DNA of 64,000 nucleotides from NCBI GenBank assembly GCA_025062325.1, contig JANXAL010000009.1:1-64000 (forward strand), given 5' to 3'. Each line of letters opens with the position of its first letter. Positions within the stretch are counted from its first letter, which is position 1. The position numbers and the translations under genes are program-made. Origin of the DNA: Roseiflexus sp. GTDB taxonomy: Bacteria > Chloroflexota > Chloroflexia > Chloroflexales > Roseiflexaceae. This document shows positions 9,123 through 19,466 of this stretch, in pieces. A model generated the notes under the pieces. It searched no databases. It was given only the letters and a program-made list of their open reading frames with translations, and had not been told where the DNA came from.

Positions 9123-10559
9123 TCAACCGATGAGTGGTTTGTAGAAACCGATAACAAATTCCTTGTGCATCCGTCTTTGTATCTGAGATTTTGTGTCAAT
9201 TTGATTTCCAACGGGCATCATTCGGCGATTCCGATCCAGACGGCGTACACCAATTCTGGGAACAGAGAATCCAAGCGACTCTCCGATCTCGCTCAGGCAA
9301 ACATCGATTTCTACATCCTGGTCTCTCAGCTTCGATCCGCCCACAACGACAATAGCGACCCGTCCTTTTTTCAAGACGCGAAACATCTCTCTCAGGACTG
9401 CTTTCATTTCAGAGTAGTACCTGCGCAGCACCATGCCCTTTCGAAGATCTTTTCGGGCCAGGCTATCAATAATGCTTGATGTTTGCTCTGGAAGACTCTC
9501 AAAACCATATCCTCCTAACGCATCTCCGCCTATGTATCTTTTCCTTGTTTCGCTGAGTTCTCGTATAGCATAGCCGAGCCATACGAGCGAAAACTTATGA
9601 GCGCGCATATAATCAATCGCGTGGGATGCGTAGGGAGGAGACGTGATAATGACGTCAACACACTCATTGTTGAGCGGTAAACTTTTTGCGTCACATGTCG
9701 ATATATCAGGCTGTATTCTCATCATTTCCCATTCTGAAAGGCATCCTATGCTCAACTGGTCACTATTCAAGCCATTCTCAGACATACTTTTCAGGCTCTG
9801 TATGCACTTCTTTTCAAATTCATCAAAAGGGGAGCGAATCTTTTTAGATAACTTTCTTCTTTCGCTCCTTCTTGAAATATCTATCTCTAAGAGACATCCA
9901 TTCCAATCAATGGCTCTATCAACCCTATGTGGTCGAGTATGGGCAAGATCAAGGGCAAGAGAAACTCCACCAGACTTTGTGATGATAATCGATGAAAGGA
10001 TTGTTCTGAAAAAATTCCTTAGACTGTCGTCTTGGATTCGATTTATTTCGACGACAAGGGCTGTCAGTGCAAGCTGGACTTCTCGACAAAACCAGTAGTT
10101 AACAAAATCTCTCGTTTCTTCATCCCACATTCGATCCATTTCATCATACAACGCTCTTTCTCGAGACAAAAAAGACTCTTTTGCGTTACTAATGATTTTC
10201 CTGGTCCATATCACAGCATCATGATAACTGATGGGAGAAACTTTCGCCTTTGCCAGCATAACAGCCAGAGGATCGATATCGAAGCCTATGCCCCGTCTTC
10301 CTAACAGAAATGCCTCGAGCACGGTCGTTCCTGAACCCATCATTGGATCCAGAACCGTTTCGCCAGGAAGAGTAAGCGCTTGAATGAACTTCCGGGGTAA
10401 CTGTGGCGGAAACTTGGCAGGAAAAGAATGGATGTTATGCGATGCATACCCGCTGTCCTGATCGTGAAAATCAAGATCATCTTCGAGCAAACGACACAAC
10501 CTGTCAATATAGACCTGGTTTTCAAGATCAATGGCGGAGGTCATAGAGCGTAGAATCAT
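9123..10559 (-). CDS. DNA amino-methyltransferase (m4C or m6A) of the R-M system
   Basis: Encodes 478 residues. The SAM-binding motif DPMMGSGTT is at residues 71-79, preceded by FPAKFPPQLP, and the catalytic TSPPY is at 306-310, so the order is motif I then motif IV with a large insertion holding the likely target-recognition region. TSPPY is typical of N4-cytosine (sometimes N6-adenine) methylases, not of the m5C enzymes. It should protect host sites from the neighbouring NgoMIV-like nuclease. Start is ATG 10559 or ATG 10544; neither has a strong SD. Confidence 0.88.
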   Translation of the reverse strand: MILRSMTSAIDLENQVYIDRLCRLLEDDLDFHDQDSGYASHNIHSFPAKFPPQLPRKFIQALTLPGETVLDPMMGSGTTVLEAFLLGRRGIGFDIDPLAVMLAKAKVSPISYHDAVIWTRKIISNAKESFLSRERALYDEMDRMWDEETRDFVNYWFCREVQLALTALVVEINRIQDDSLRNFFRTILSSIIITKSGGVSLALDLAHTRPHRVDRAIDWNGCLLEIDISRRSERRKLSKKIRSPFDEFEKKCIQSLKSMSENGLNSDQLSIGCLSEWEMMRIQPDISTCDAKSLPLNNECVDVIITSPPYASHAIDYMRAHKFSLVWLGYAIRELSETRKRYIGGDALGGYGFESLPEQTSSIIDSLARKDLRKGMVLRRYYSEMKAVLREMFRVLKKGRVAIVVVGGSKLRDQDVEIDVCLSEIGESLGFSVPRIGVRRLDRNRRMMPVGNQIDTKSQIQRRMHKEFVIGFYKPLIG

Positions 10560-10618
10560 TCAAATCGGTCAACAGCCTTTACCCTTCCCTCAAATCCGCT
10601 CACTGAGTGAGGTCCACA

Positions 10619-10978
10619 TTATATCACACAACCTATAGAACAACGTCTCCACAGCGCCGGGATCGGCACGGGATAGCGCGCCAGAGTAGCTGACAGATGC
10701 GCAACTGTGGAGACGGCGTTCATCTGGGCAGACTCAGGCACAATGATGTTGTCAGTCTTCAGGCGTCCGTCCTGCACCTCTGCCACGGCTTTGCGCAGCG
10801 CCGCGATGAACTTTGCGGTGTTCTGAAAGTAGTTGCCGCGCAAACTCTCGGCGACCGTCAGCGCATTTTCCGCCAGACGGACGAACAGATGCGGTTGACG
10901 CTGGAAATCTTCCTGGACGCCAGCCTCAGTAAAATGTCGATGAAGGGGGTGTCTGTCGTTCATCGGTTCCGTGTGCAT
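10619..10978 (-). CDS. Small hypothetical protein, possibly a remnant
   Basis: An open frame of 119 codons, MHTEPMNDRHPLHRHF at the start (or MNDRHPLHRHF from the inner ATG), with a helical middle (FVRLAENALTVAESLRG, FIAALRKAVAEVQDG). I recognise no family. The last about 20 residues are Arg/Cys/Trp rich and look unlike real coding sequence, so the gene may be 3' truncated. It lies upstream of the methyltransferase on the same strand. Confidence 0.35.
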   Translation of the reverse strand: MHTEPMNDRHPLHRHFTEAGVQEDFQRQPHLFVRLAENALTVAESLRGNYFQNTAKFIAALRKAVAEVQDGRLKTDNIIVPESAQMNAVSTVAHLSATLARYPVPIPALWRRCSIGCVI

Positions 10979-11014
10979 CTCCCGGCGACTGTTCGGTGTT
11001 CATGAACGCAGCAG

Positions 11015-11497
11015 TTATTTCGATAAAGTATACAACCAGTTGAATAACCGGGAAAGACGCACTCCAGGCGATCCGCGAATAATGGTGGTTTCGCACGCTG
11101 CCGGGACAAACGCTTCGAACCCTTCAATTGCTCGAAGATAATCGCGGCTGAGCGAAAGACAGCAGCGGACATAGGGAGTGTTCTGGAAATACTCTTGGAG
11201 TATCTTGAGCGCCTCTGGGCGAAGAAGGAGCGCCTGTTCAGGCGTCAGACGCTGATCGTACCAGGGAATGAGGGTAGATGGCGCGATAATGCCAAAACGT
11301 GCAGAGAGGATAGCAATCTCCAGCAAAGCGGAGGCGTCGGGATGCGCGCGCAGAAACTTGCGCAGGACGCGAAACTGTGGTCCGTCGTAGCGTTCCAGCG
11401 CAGGAAGCGGTTCTGTATTGGCGCGTTTGCGTTGGGAACAGGCAATCAGCAGGAATGATCGTGGTTTGTGTCTATCACAGCGTGCGTCGTTGCACAT
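11015..11497 (-). CDS. DUF6884 / YaaA-like domain protein
   Basis: Encodes 160 residues. The N-terminal LLIACSQRKR followed by ALERYDGPQFRVLRKFL and ILSARFGIIAP is the pattern of the DUF6884 family, distantly related to the peroxide-stress protein YaaA. Biochemical function is unknown; some relatives occur near queuosine/7-deazaguanine genes, and here the neighbour is a VUT (YhhQ-like) transporter, which agrees. Start ATG 11497 has no clear SD. Confidence 0.7.
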   Translation of the reverse strand: MCNDARCDRHKPRSFLLIACSQRKRANTEPLPALERYDGPQFRVLRKFLRAHPDASALLEIAILSARFGIIAPSTLIPWYDQRLTPEQALLLRPEALKILQEYFQNTPYVRCCLSLSRDYLRAIEGFEAFVPAACETTIIRGSPGVRLSRLFNWLYTLSK

Positions 11498-11570
11498 GGC
11501 GCTGGCGTAGAGAATGGATGACCTGCTGTCTGCATGTTACAGGTCCAGGCATAATTTGGCTTAAATGGCA

Positions 11571-11608
11571 CACGGATTCACGCGGATGCGACGGATTTGC
11601 GCGGATCT
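11571..11608. repeat. Short CACGGATTCACGCGGATGCG word repeat
   Basis: Four successive GGAT words in the arrangement cACGGATt, GCGGATg, GACGGATt, GCGGATc. The same word family occurs at 7871-7910 and 12776-12872. Confidence 0.55.
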
Positions 11609-11664
11609 GACCAGAAAGGAAGACAATAGATTCCGTAGTAAGTCCGTCTCGATGCACCATCGCG

Positions 11665-12195
11665 TCAGCCTTTCTGAGCGATGCTCTCGGAGGGTCGATG
11701 AGCAACACGCCGCCAGGTCAGCATGAGTACTGCTGTAAGGGCGGTCATCCAGAGTTTGCCGACCACGTGACCTGGCAGGAACTCCAGCGAGCTGAACGCC
11801 AGCCAGAGGAAGAGCGCGCTGTCCACGATGACGCCGACGGTGTTGGACGCCACAACTGCGCCCAGCCAGTGACGCTGGCGCAGCGGCGAGTAGACGGCGA
11901 AATCCGCCAGTTCGCTGAAGAGAAACGCCAGCCCGCTGGCGAGCGCCAGTTGCGCGCTGAGGGTTGCGGAGAGCGCCGCTCCGGCAATAATGGCGGCAAC
12001 GACCCAGCGCCGTCCCAGCGTTTCCTGTAGTGCGTCGCGCAGTGAAAACGCGAGACCGGCGAAATAGACGCCAGCCGGTGCGGTCAGACCGAATCCAACG
12101 GAAACGAACCCGAATGCCGAAATCGCGAAATTGGCTGCAAAGATGGTTGCAATGTAGCCTGCGAGCGTAAGCATGCCGGGGATGCGGTGAGACAC
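11665..12195 (-). CDS. VUT family protein (putative queuosine precursor transporter)
   Basis: Encodes 176 residues with five or six hydrophobic segments. The signature region GFGLTAPAGVYFAGLAFSLRD followed by QETLGRR is that of the VUT/DUF165 family, whose E. coli member YhhQ imports 7-cyano/aminomethyl-7-deazaguanine. The start is the GTG at 12195, because AAGGAG sits 5 nt upstream (GTG encodes the initiator before SHRIPGML). A neighbour of the DUF6884 gene. Confidence 0.8.
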   Translation of the reverse strand: MSHRIPGMLTLAGYIATIFAANFAISAFGFVSVGFGLTAPAGVYFAGLAFSLRDALQETLGRRWVVAAIIAGAALSATLSAQLALASGLAFLFSELADFAVYSPLRQRHWLGAVVASNTVGVIVDSALFLWLAFSSLEFLPGHVVGKLWMTALTAVLMLTWRRVAHRPSESIAQKG

Positions 12196-12300
12196 GTGTG
12201 CTCCTTATGACTGACTCTCTCGACTGCGCTAACGCGACGAGGCCTGTTGCCATGGACTGGTGGTTCGCCTCGCGGCAAGATTCTCCGGCATTTTTCAAAA

Positions 12301-12400
12301 ATGTCAACGCGAAGGCACAAAGGTGCAAGGCCTCGCAATCAATTACGACGTACCTTTGTGTCTTCGCGCCTGTGCGTCAACCTTCCTGAAACTCCTCTAG
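12301..12400. repeat. Inverted CGAAGGCACAAAGG / CCTTTGTGTCTTCG words
   Basis: GCGAAGGCACAAAGGTGC and ACCTTTGTGTCTTCGCGCC form an imperfect inverted repeat over about 65 nt in the spacer between the VUT gene and the small protein gene. Related words occur near 4625-4645, 42385-42400 and 44081-44101. Confidence 0.5.
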
Positions 12401-12466
12401 GAAGACGATGCTCGGTTTGGCAGATTATACCGCGTTGCTGCGGCGCTCCTGCAGACCCAGACTACC

Positions 12467-12679
12467 TCAACTTTCCTCCTCGATCCCTACGAGCGCATAG
12501 ATCGCCCCGCTGTACAAAATGCGGCTGACAGAGGGGTGCAGGGCTGCATCGTTGGGGGTGAGGCGGTAGATCGAGCGCGTATTGGCTTCATGCTCGATAA
12601 GCAGGTAGTCGCCGTTAGTGCGGATAGGCGGATCGCTAAGGTTGACTGCTATTTCGTCATAGCCAGGTACGTCGTCCAT
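12467..12679 (-). CDS. Small hypothetical protein
   Basis: Encodes 70 residues beginning MDDVPGYDEIAVNLSDPP. The ATG at 12679 has AAAGGAGC 8 nt upstream; an alternative ATG at 12697 actually overlaps this SD. Soluble, with no recognised domain. It lies 214 nt downstream of nifK on the same strand, but an ACGGAT word repeat intervenes, so a link to nitrogen fixation is not shown. Confidence 0.6.
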   Translation of the reverse strand: MDDVPGYDEIAVNLSDPPIRTNGDYLLIEHEANTRSIYRLTPNDAALHPSVSRILYSGAIYALVGIEEES

Positions 12680-12775
12680 CAGGTTTGCTCCTTTCATGTC
12701 TCTCGATTGTTCGACTCCAGGCGTCCGCAGGAGCTGAATGAGTAGGACGTTTGGATGCTCCGGCTAGCGAGAGAG

Positions 12776-12875
12776 CACGCGGATTCTCGCAGATCGAGAC
12801 AGATGGACACGGATCTGTTGCTTCCGTCACTGGCAGATCCGTGCGAATCCGTCGCATCCGTGCGAATCCGTGTCC
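12776..12875. repeat. ACGGAT / GCGAATCCGT word repeat downstream of nifK
   Basis: ATCCGTGCGAATCCG, TCGCATCCGTGCGAATCCGTG and neighbouring GGACACGGATC words pair in both orientations. Same family as 7871-7910 and 11571-11608. Confidence 0.55.
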
Positions 12876-12893
12876 CCCTCACGTCGGGCGCCC

Positions 12894-14321
12894 CTACGGA
12901 TGGCAGGCTGCGCCATTGCGCAAGGTGATCGGAATGTCGGTCGGTCCCTCGACGCCGGTTTCGACCAGGGTGTTGCTCACAATCGTGGTGGCGCGCCGCT
13001 CGAAGATGGTGTTGGTGATTTCGTCGACCAGCGCAATCGCGCCGTTGTAGCCGACAATCGATCGGCGGTGGTAGCCGAAGCGATCCTCAACCGGGAAACC
13101 GACCCGCACCAGCGGTATCTTTTCTGCTTCGGCGATAAATTTGCCTTTCGAGTGCCCGATGAGCAGATCGACTGGTTTTTGCTTGATGCGCTTATGCAGT
13201 TCGTGCAGATCGCCCTTGAGAATAATCTCGCTCTCGACTCCCAGTTCTTCCGTCAGTTCGACCATCCGCTCCCCCCAGGGTCGGTTGTCGGCAGCGGTCA
13301 GGATGTATGCCGGGGTCATGCCCATTTCGGCGATCAGCCCGACCAGCCCTTCGAGCAAATCGGGGTCGCCATAGAGCGCAACACGCAATCCGGTGGTATA
13401 CATATGCGTATCGACCAATGCATCAAGCAGGCGCGCCCGTTCGACTTCCAGCGCTTCGGGAATTGAGTGGTCGGTGATCTCGACCAGCGTGTTGACGAAG
13501 GCATCGGTATTCCTCAGTCCAATCGGCATAGTTAGGACATATGCGGGGACATTGTAGCGTCGCTCATAGATACGCGCCGCTTCGCCGCCGACGTGACGCT
13601 GGAGTGCAATTGTCGCCAGCGACTTCGAGGAGCTGCGCAGTTCCTCGACGGTTGTGCCGCCGCGCGGAAAATGGGGACGCGGTTGGTAGTAGCCGCCGTC
13701 GAGGGTCTCTGAATAGTCGGTGATCCACAACCCGTGCAGCCCCATTTCACGCAGCATGTGCTTCAGTTCGCGGATGTCGCCGGGGTTGACCCAGCCGGGA
13801 ATAATGTTGATCTTGCCGTTGGTCTCTCCCTTCTTCTTGCGGCGATCCGGCAGATTGAGCGCAAGCTCCTTGAGAAAGTTGTCGAAGCCGGTTGTGTGGT
13901 TGCCGATGTACGATGGGGTTTTGACCGACAGGATCGGAATGGTGACCTCCGGGTGCTTGTCCAGAAACTCGTCGATGATTGCTGGAATGTCGTCGCCAAT
14001 CGTTTCGGAGAGACAGGTCGAACAGACCATGATCATCGTCGGGTGGAACCGTTCCCAGATGTTCTTGAGCGCCGCAAGCAGATTCTGTTTGCCGCCGTAA
14101 ACCGTCGTTTTTTCAGTGAGCGAGGTGGTGGCGACCTCGACTGGCTCGCGGAAGTGGCGCGCCATCTGGTGCCGCGGGTAGGTGGCGCACCCCTGTGAGC
14201 CATGGTTGATGGTGATCGCGCCGTGAATGCCGTAATTGGCGAGCATCGCCCCGATTGGCGCGCACGCGCGGGTGGGATTGATGGCAACGGCGCGCTCCTG
14301 TATAGTGAGACGACTGGTCAT
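12894..14321 (-). CDS. nifK: Nitrogenase component I beta subunit (NifK-like)
   Basis: Encodes 475 residues. P-cluster cysteines are visible as C20 (RACAPIG), C45 (GSQGC) and C103 (CSTCLSETIGDD), matching C70, C95 and C153 of Azotobacter NifK. The about 50-residue N-terminal extension of Mo-NifK is absent, as in compact Anf/Vnf-type and early-branching forms. Its ATG overlaps the nifD stop as ATGA, so translation is coupled, as expected for an alpha2beta2 complex. Downstream there is no nifE, nifN, nifX or ferredoxin gene. Confidence 0.95.
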   Translation of the reverse strand: MTSRLTIQERAVAINPTRACAPIGAMLANYGIHGAITINHGSQGCATYPRHQMARHFREPVEVATTSLTEKTTVYGGKQNLLAALKNIWERFHPTMIMVCSTCLSETIGDDIPAIIDEFLDKHPEVTIPILSVKTPSYIGNHTTGFDNFLKELALNLPDRRKKKGETNGKINIIPGWVNPGDIRELKHMLREMGLHGLWITDYSETLDGGYYQPRPHFPRGGTTVEELRSSSKSLATIALQRHVGGEAARIYERRYNVPAYVLTMPIGLRNTDAFVNTLVEITDHSIPEALEVERARLLDALVDTHMYTTGLRVALYGDPDLLEGLVGLIAEMGMTPAYILTAADNRPWGERMVELTEELGVESEIILKGDLHELHKRIKQKPVDLLIGHSKGKFIAEAEKIPLVRVGFPVEDRFGYHRRSIVGYNGAIALVDEITNTIFERRATTIVSNTLVETGVEGPTDIPITLRNGAACHP

Positions 14322-15748
14322 GACTCCACCTCCTCAAAACCGTGCGATGCGTGGTGAGCGGCAGGCGCGGGTCGAGCGTGCCGATGCAGGATATTCCAAA
14401 CCGGCGCATGCAGGGCTTTGTCAATGTCGCGTGCGAAGTTGACCATCCCCACGAAACCGGCGTAGGGTCCGGTGTCGTAGGTATGCCCGTTGACGAACGG
14501 TACGCCGAGTTTGTACGCCAGGTACCGCTCCTTGTTGCCCGAGATGAACAGGTCGGGGCGACGCCGGGTCAGGATCTCCTCGATTTCTGGAACGTTGGGG
14601 TTGTCGACCACCAGCGTGCCTTCCGCAATCTGTCTGAAAATCTTCTCGTAGTCGTCGGTGTGCCCGAAGGTCGTGGCTGCAGTCTCAGTCTCCATGCCCA
14701 GTTCGCGCAGCAGTTCGATCCAGTGCCAGACGCGCGGACCCCCCTGGTAGATGAAGACGCGCTTCCCCTGTAGACGCTGGCGATATGCATCGATATAGGG
14801 TTGAATGCGGGCGACTTCGCGGGCAATCACCTCTTCGGCGCGCGCTTCAAGCCCAAAGAACGCGGCGGTGTCGCGCAGCGCCTTCGACATGTTTTTGATG
14901 CCCCAGAGTGTGACGTTGATATAGGGCGTGCCGTACTTTTCCTTCATCATATCGGCGATGTATGTTGCAGATCGCTGGCAATGCACGATGTTGAGCGCCG
15001 CCTTGTGCATGATCTTCAGGTCGTCCACCGAGACATTCCCGGTGAAACGGGCGATGATCCGCAAGCCGAGCGCCTCGAAGAGATACTCGAAGGTGCGGAT
15101 GTCGTTCTTGATGTTATAGTCGCCGATGATATTGATCGAACGGCTGAAATCGCCCTCCGGCTCGACCGAGCCGACCAACTGGCGAAAGATCGTCTCGTTG
15201 CCGATGTGGTGCCCCAACGACTGACTGACGCCGCGAAATCCTTCGCACTCAAAGAACACCACCGGCTTGCCAATGATGGCCTCCGCCTGCTTGGCGACAT
15301 CGCGCCCGTCGTCGCCGATCAGCGCCGTGGAACAGGTGTTGTAGACGAAGACCGCCTTCGCGTCGGGAAACTCGGCGTTCGCCTCGATGATCGACTGGAG
15401 CAATTTCTTCTCGCCGCCGAAGACGATGTTTGTCTCGTTCATATCGGTGACGAAGGTGTACTTCATATGGAAGTCGCTGTCGGCAAGATGCGGGCGGTAG
15501 CCCCACGAGAAGAACGCGCACCCGATGGGTCCGTGGGTCAGTTGAATGGCGTCCTTCACTGGTCCGCCGACGACTCCGCGGCAGCCGGCGTAGGTGCAGC
15601 CGCGCTCGGTCATATCGCCAGGCGTGGTGGCGACGTTGTTGGCGATGAAACAGGCGGTTCCATCGCCGCGCTGACACGTCCCGCCTGGTCCCTTGATAGC
15701 AATGTGGATCGCGCGTTCAGGCAGGGTCTGATTGCACTTGAATTGCAT
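14318..15748 (-). CDS. nifD: Nitrogenase component I alpha subunit (NifD-like)
   Basis: Encodes 476 residues from the ATG at 15748, preceded by GGAAGGAGC; a longer frame to 15940 is the shadow of nifB. P-cluster cysteines C51, C77 and C139 keep the spacing of C62/C88/C154 in Azotobacter. Cofactor ligands are C257 (VHCQRS) and H422 (NGHTYDTGPY), and Q176/H180 (QSLGHH) of the active site are kept. Some stretches, such as KYTFVTDM, IVFGGEK and GGPRVWHW, look more like AnfD/VnfD than NifD. It overlaps nifB by 32 nt and nifK by 4 nt. No delta subunit gene (anfG/vnfG) is present. Confidence 0.95.
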   Translation of the reverse strand: MQFKCNQTLPERAIHIAIKGPGGTCQRGDGTACFIANNVATTPGDMTERGCTYAGCRGVVGGPVKDAIQLTHGPIGCAFFSWGYRPHLADSDFHMKYTFVTDMNETNIVFGGEKKLLQSIIEANAEFPDAKAVFVYNTCSTALIGDDGRDVAKQAEAIIGKPVVFFECEGFRGVSQSLGHHIGNETIFRQLVGSVEPEGDFSRSINIIGDYNIKNDIRTFEYLFEALGLRIIARFTGNVSVDDLKIMHKAALNIVHCQRSATYIADMMKEKYGTPYINVTLWGIKNMSKALRDTAAFFGLEARAEEVIAREVARIQPYIDAYRQRLQGKRVFIYQGGPRVWHWIELLRELGMETETAATTFGHTDDYEKIFRQIAEGTLVVDNPNVPEIEEILTRRRPDLFISGNKERYLAYKLGVPFVNGHTYDTGPYAGFVGMVNFARDIDKALHAPVWNILHRHARPAPAAHHASHGFEEVES

Positions 15749-16658
15749 TGTTTCGCTCCTTCCGCTGTGCCAGAAACTTCGGAATACAGACTCGTTCGCC
15801 CGCGCCGCACCCCTCCTCGCCGGGCACGCCGATAGCGTCGGCGCGACACCGCTGGCAGTTGCGAAACTGTTCGATGACCGTCGCACACTCGTCACGCACC
15901 CGGTTGACCAGATCGGGCGAAGGTTCTGGCAGATGCGCAAACTTTGCCAGGGGCATTAGCGGGATAATGTTCATAATGTAAGCGCCGTGATCCTTGACAA
16001 CGCGCGCGACCTCGATCAGGTGGCGGTCGTTGACGCCCGGGATGAGCACCGAGTTGACCTTGACCGCCATCCCGCGCAGCGTCGCCTCTCGCAGACCGAT
16101 CAACTGGTTGCGCAGGAGCAGCGAACACGCTTCGCGCCCGCGATAGGTTTTGCCCTGGTAACGCACATAGGCGTATATCTGCTCGCCGATCGCCGGATCA
16201 ACCGCATTGATCGTGATGGTCAGCGTCGTAATGCCAGCCCGTTCGATAGCATCAATCTGATCCGGCAGCAGCAAGCCGTTGGTGGAGAGGCAGCGAATCA
16301 GGTGCGGGAATTCGTCACGCGCGCGCTCGAAGGTGGTGAGCGTCGCCTTGTTTGCCAACGCATCGCCCGGACCGGCCACGCCGAGGACGCGCAGGCGCGG
16401 ATCGCGGGCGATGGCGTGGCGCACAGTGCGCAGCGCCTCATCGGGCGATACCACCCGCATCGTGACGCCAGGGCGATTCTCGTTCGGGCAGGCGTACCGG
16501 CGGATGCAGTAGTTACACTGGATGTTGCAGCGCGGCGCCACAGGAACGTGGATGCGCCCGAAGCGGAAATGCGCCGCACGGCTGTAACACGGATGCGTAC
16601 TCAGGTCGACTCTGGGAAAGCAGGCGCCCTGACACGCTCCAGCGGATGAAGCGTCCAT
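15717..16658 (-). CDS. nifB: Nitrogenase cofactor biosynthesis protein NifB (radical SAM core only)
   Basis: Encodes 313 residues. The radical-SAM motif CNIQCNYC gives C48, C52 and C55 if counted from ATG 16670; HPCYS and FGRIHVPVAPR upstream and CQRCRADAIGVPGEE near the end are NifB hallmarks. It has no C-terminal NifX-like domain, the short form also seen in archaea. NifB makes NifB-co, the 8Fe core of the cofactor. The second ATG (16658) is preferred because GGAGG lies 5 nt upstream; ATG 16670 itself contains that SD. The gene begins 27 nt after nifH and its end overlaps nifD. Confidence 0.95.
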   Translation of the reverse strand: MDASSAGACQGACFPRVDLSTHPCYSRAAHFRFGRIHVPVAPRCNIQCNYCIRRYACPNENRPGVTMRVVSPDEALRTVRHAIARDPRLRVLGVAGPGDALANKATLTTFERARDEFPHLIRCLSTNGLLLPDQIDAIERAGITTLTITINAVDPAIGEQIYAYVRYQGKTYRGREACSLLLRNQLIGLREATLRGMAVKVNSVLIPGVNDRHLIEVARVVKDHGAYIMNIIPLMPLAKFAHLPEPSPDLVNRVRDECATVIEQFRNCQRCRADAIGVPGEEGCGAGERVCIPKFLAQRKERNNAIQVQSDPA

Positions 16659-16685
16659 AAAAGCCTCCATGACGCCGCCGCGCCG

Positions 16686-17812
<1,127 letters not shown>

Positions 17813-18527
17813 GCCTGTCACCTGAGCCGATCAGCTGGGATGTCGGGCTGCAGGATCGCCAGAATTGCGATTACAGTGCCAGTGCAATCGCTCCCCTGTT
17901 CCTGATAGAATGCGCATTCCTGAAGAGCAGCCCACGTGTCAACGTTGCTCAGGCAGGTCGGCCCATCATTGCCAAGAGGCGTCATTGGGGATCACGACAC
18001 TGTGGCGTCGCAGGTGTTCGAGCGTGACGTGTGGTTCGTATGAGAGCCAGGACGCTCAACGCCACTGTTGGATTCCGTCAGCGGGATTTGGAGAAAATAT
18101 ACCATTGAAGGTTGAGTTTGGCAATATATTTTTGAGACGTGATCGTTAACGTTTGATAACCGATGCGAGTGATTGTCATTTTTATACATACACATTTGTG
18201 AGATATATTCTGTGAACGATACCGCTTTTGTTTGTCGGGACGAATGTTACCGCCAACGTCAGTCCGCAGCGGTCGGTTGCACAGGGAGATCGGCTTCGCT
18301 GCGCTCGAAGTGACGTCGGGCGCGCCGCTGCCTGGAGCAGCGCCGGCGCCTCATTGGTTCAACGTCCGGTTGATCTGAGAAGCAGACACTCGTCACACGT
18401 CACTCATCACTTGCTGCTGATCGGCAAGTTGCCTGCAGTCCCGCGAGGGACGCAGACAGTTTCCGCCAGCGGTCGTTTGCTAGAGCGCTTGGCGACGCAG
18501 TGCGTCGCGCAGCAATGAGACTTCGAA
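17813..18527. other. Non-coding spacer with an AT-rich block
   Basis: About 700 nt without a supported gene. Positions 18090-18230 are conspicuously AT-rich for this genome and could be a fragment of acquired DNA or a promoter region. I see no terminal inverted repeats or transposase remnant. Confidence 0.4.
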
Positions 18528-18536
18528 TTGAAGACA

Positions 18537-19466
18537 ATGGCGCCAGCGACAACTCGCTTGACGATTCATGTGCTCTTCACGCTGGATTGCGAGAGCATTG
18601 CCATCCGCACGGCAAAGGAAGGACCGCGCACTTGGGAGCAAAGCGCCCGCGCGATTGAGGGGTATGCCAATCGTTTGCTCCGCGCCGGGTGCCCGCCAAC
18701 GCTCTTTTTGTCGCCACAGTGCGCCGTCGAGCACACGCCGCTCCTCGAGGAACTCGCCGAACGCGGCGCTGAACTTGGGCTGTATGTCAATCCGTTGCAG
18801 GCGGAGAGCGGCTCGTACCGCAACCTCCTGGGAACGCTGGCGCCAGAGGCGCAGCGCCGGCTGATCGATGAGGCCGCCGAACGCTTTGCCGACGCCACCG
18901 GCGTGCGCCCGCGCTCGTTTCGCCCCTGCAAGCATTCGGCAAACGGTGATACCTATCGCCTGCTCTATGAACTTGGCTTTCGCCAGGGGTCAATTGCACA
19001 GCCCGGATTTGTGCTGCCGCGTATTGGGGTGGACTGGAGGCGCGTCGCGCACTATCCACGCTATGTCGACAGTTATCACCACGAGCGTTCCGGTGATCTG
19101 CCGTTTCTCGATGTGCCAGTGACGACCGACCCGGATCAGCGGCAGATTACCAACCAACCGTATGAACTGCGGATCGAGGCCGGAACCTTCGAGGCGCTGC
19201 ACCGGCCTGTGATTGATCGGGCAATTGAGCGGATGGTCGAGGATGCAGCGCCATTCTGCACACTCTGCTTTACGTCTGATAATCGTCCGGCATACGACAA
19301 TGACGATGACAAGCACAGTCGAACGCTGGAAGCCATCCTCGATTATCTCGAGATGCTCCGTGAACGCCACGACCTTGTGCCGGTCACTCTAGCTGGCGCG
19401 CACGACCGATTCCGCACCCTGCGGCGCATGGCAGGCGTGTCGCAGGAGTGTGAGCAGGCGCTTTGA
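18537..19466 (+). CDS. Polysaccharide-deacetylase-like protein with degenerate active site
   Basis: Encodes 309 residues with the NodB-like fold pattern. HVLFTLDCES stands at the position of the canonical TFDDG; ELGLYVNPL stands where carbohydrate esterase 4 enzymes have a metal-binding HxxxH; RSFRPCKHSANGDTYRLLYELGFRQGS matches the RxPxG...LxxLGY region; FTSDNRPAYDN lies near the end. The metal-binding His pair appears lost, so catalysis is uncertain. No signal peptide. TTG 18528 is an alternative start; neither has a strong SD. Confidence 0.7.
   Translation: MAPATTRLTIHVLFTLDCESIAIRTAKEGPRTWEQSARAIEGYANRLLRAGCPPTLFLSPQCAVEHTPLLEELAERGAELGLYVNPLQAESGSYRNLLGTLAPEAQRRLIDEAAERFADATGVRPRSFRPCKHSANGDTYRLLYELGFRQGSIAQPGFVLPRIGVDWRRVAHYPRYVDSYHHERSGDLPFLDVPVTTDPDQRQITNQPYELRIEAGTFEALHRPVIDRAIERMVEDAAPFCTLCFTSDNRPAYDNDDDKHSRTLEAILDYLEMLRERHDLVPVTLAGAHDRFRTLRRMAGVSQECEQAL

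Noticed and set aside
8216-10559. Depletion of GCCGGC as proof of active restriction
   Set aside because: GCCGGC occurs at several places in the window, and no background count could be done here.
15749-15940. A 64-residue N-terminal extension of NifD
   Set aside because: It is the shadow of the nifB 3' end; ATG 15748 has a strong SD.
18090-18230. An insertion sequence in the AT-rich block
   Set aside because: No terminal inverted repeats, direct repeats or transposase fragments are seen.
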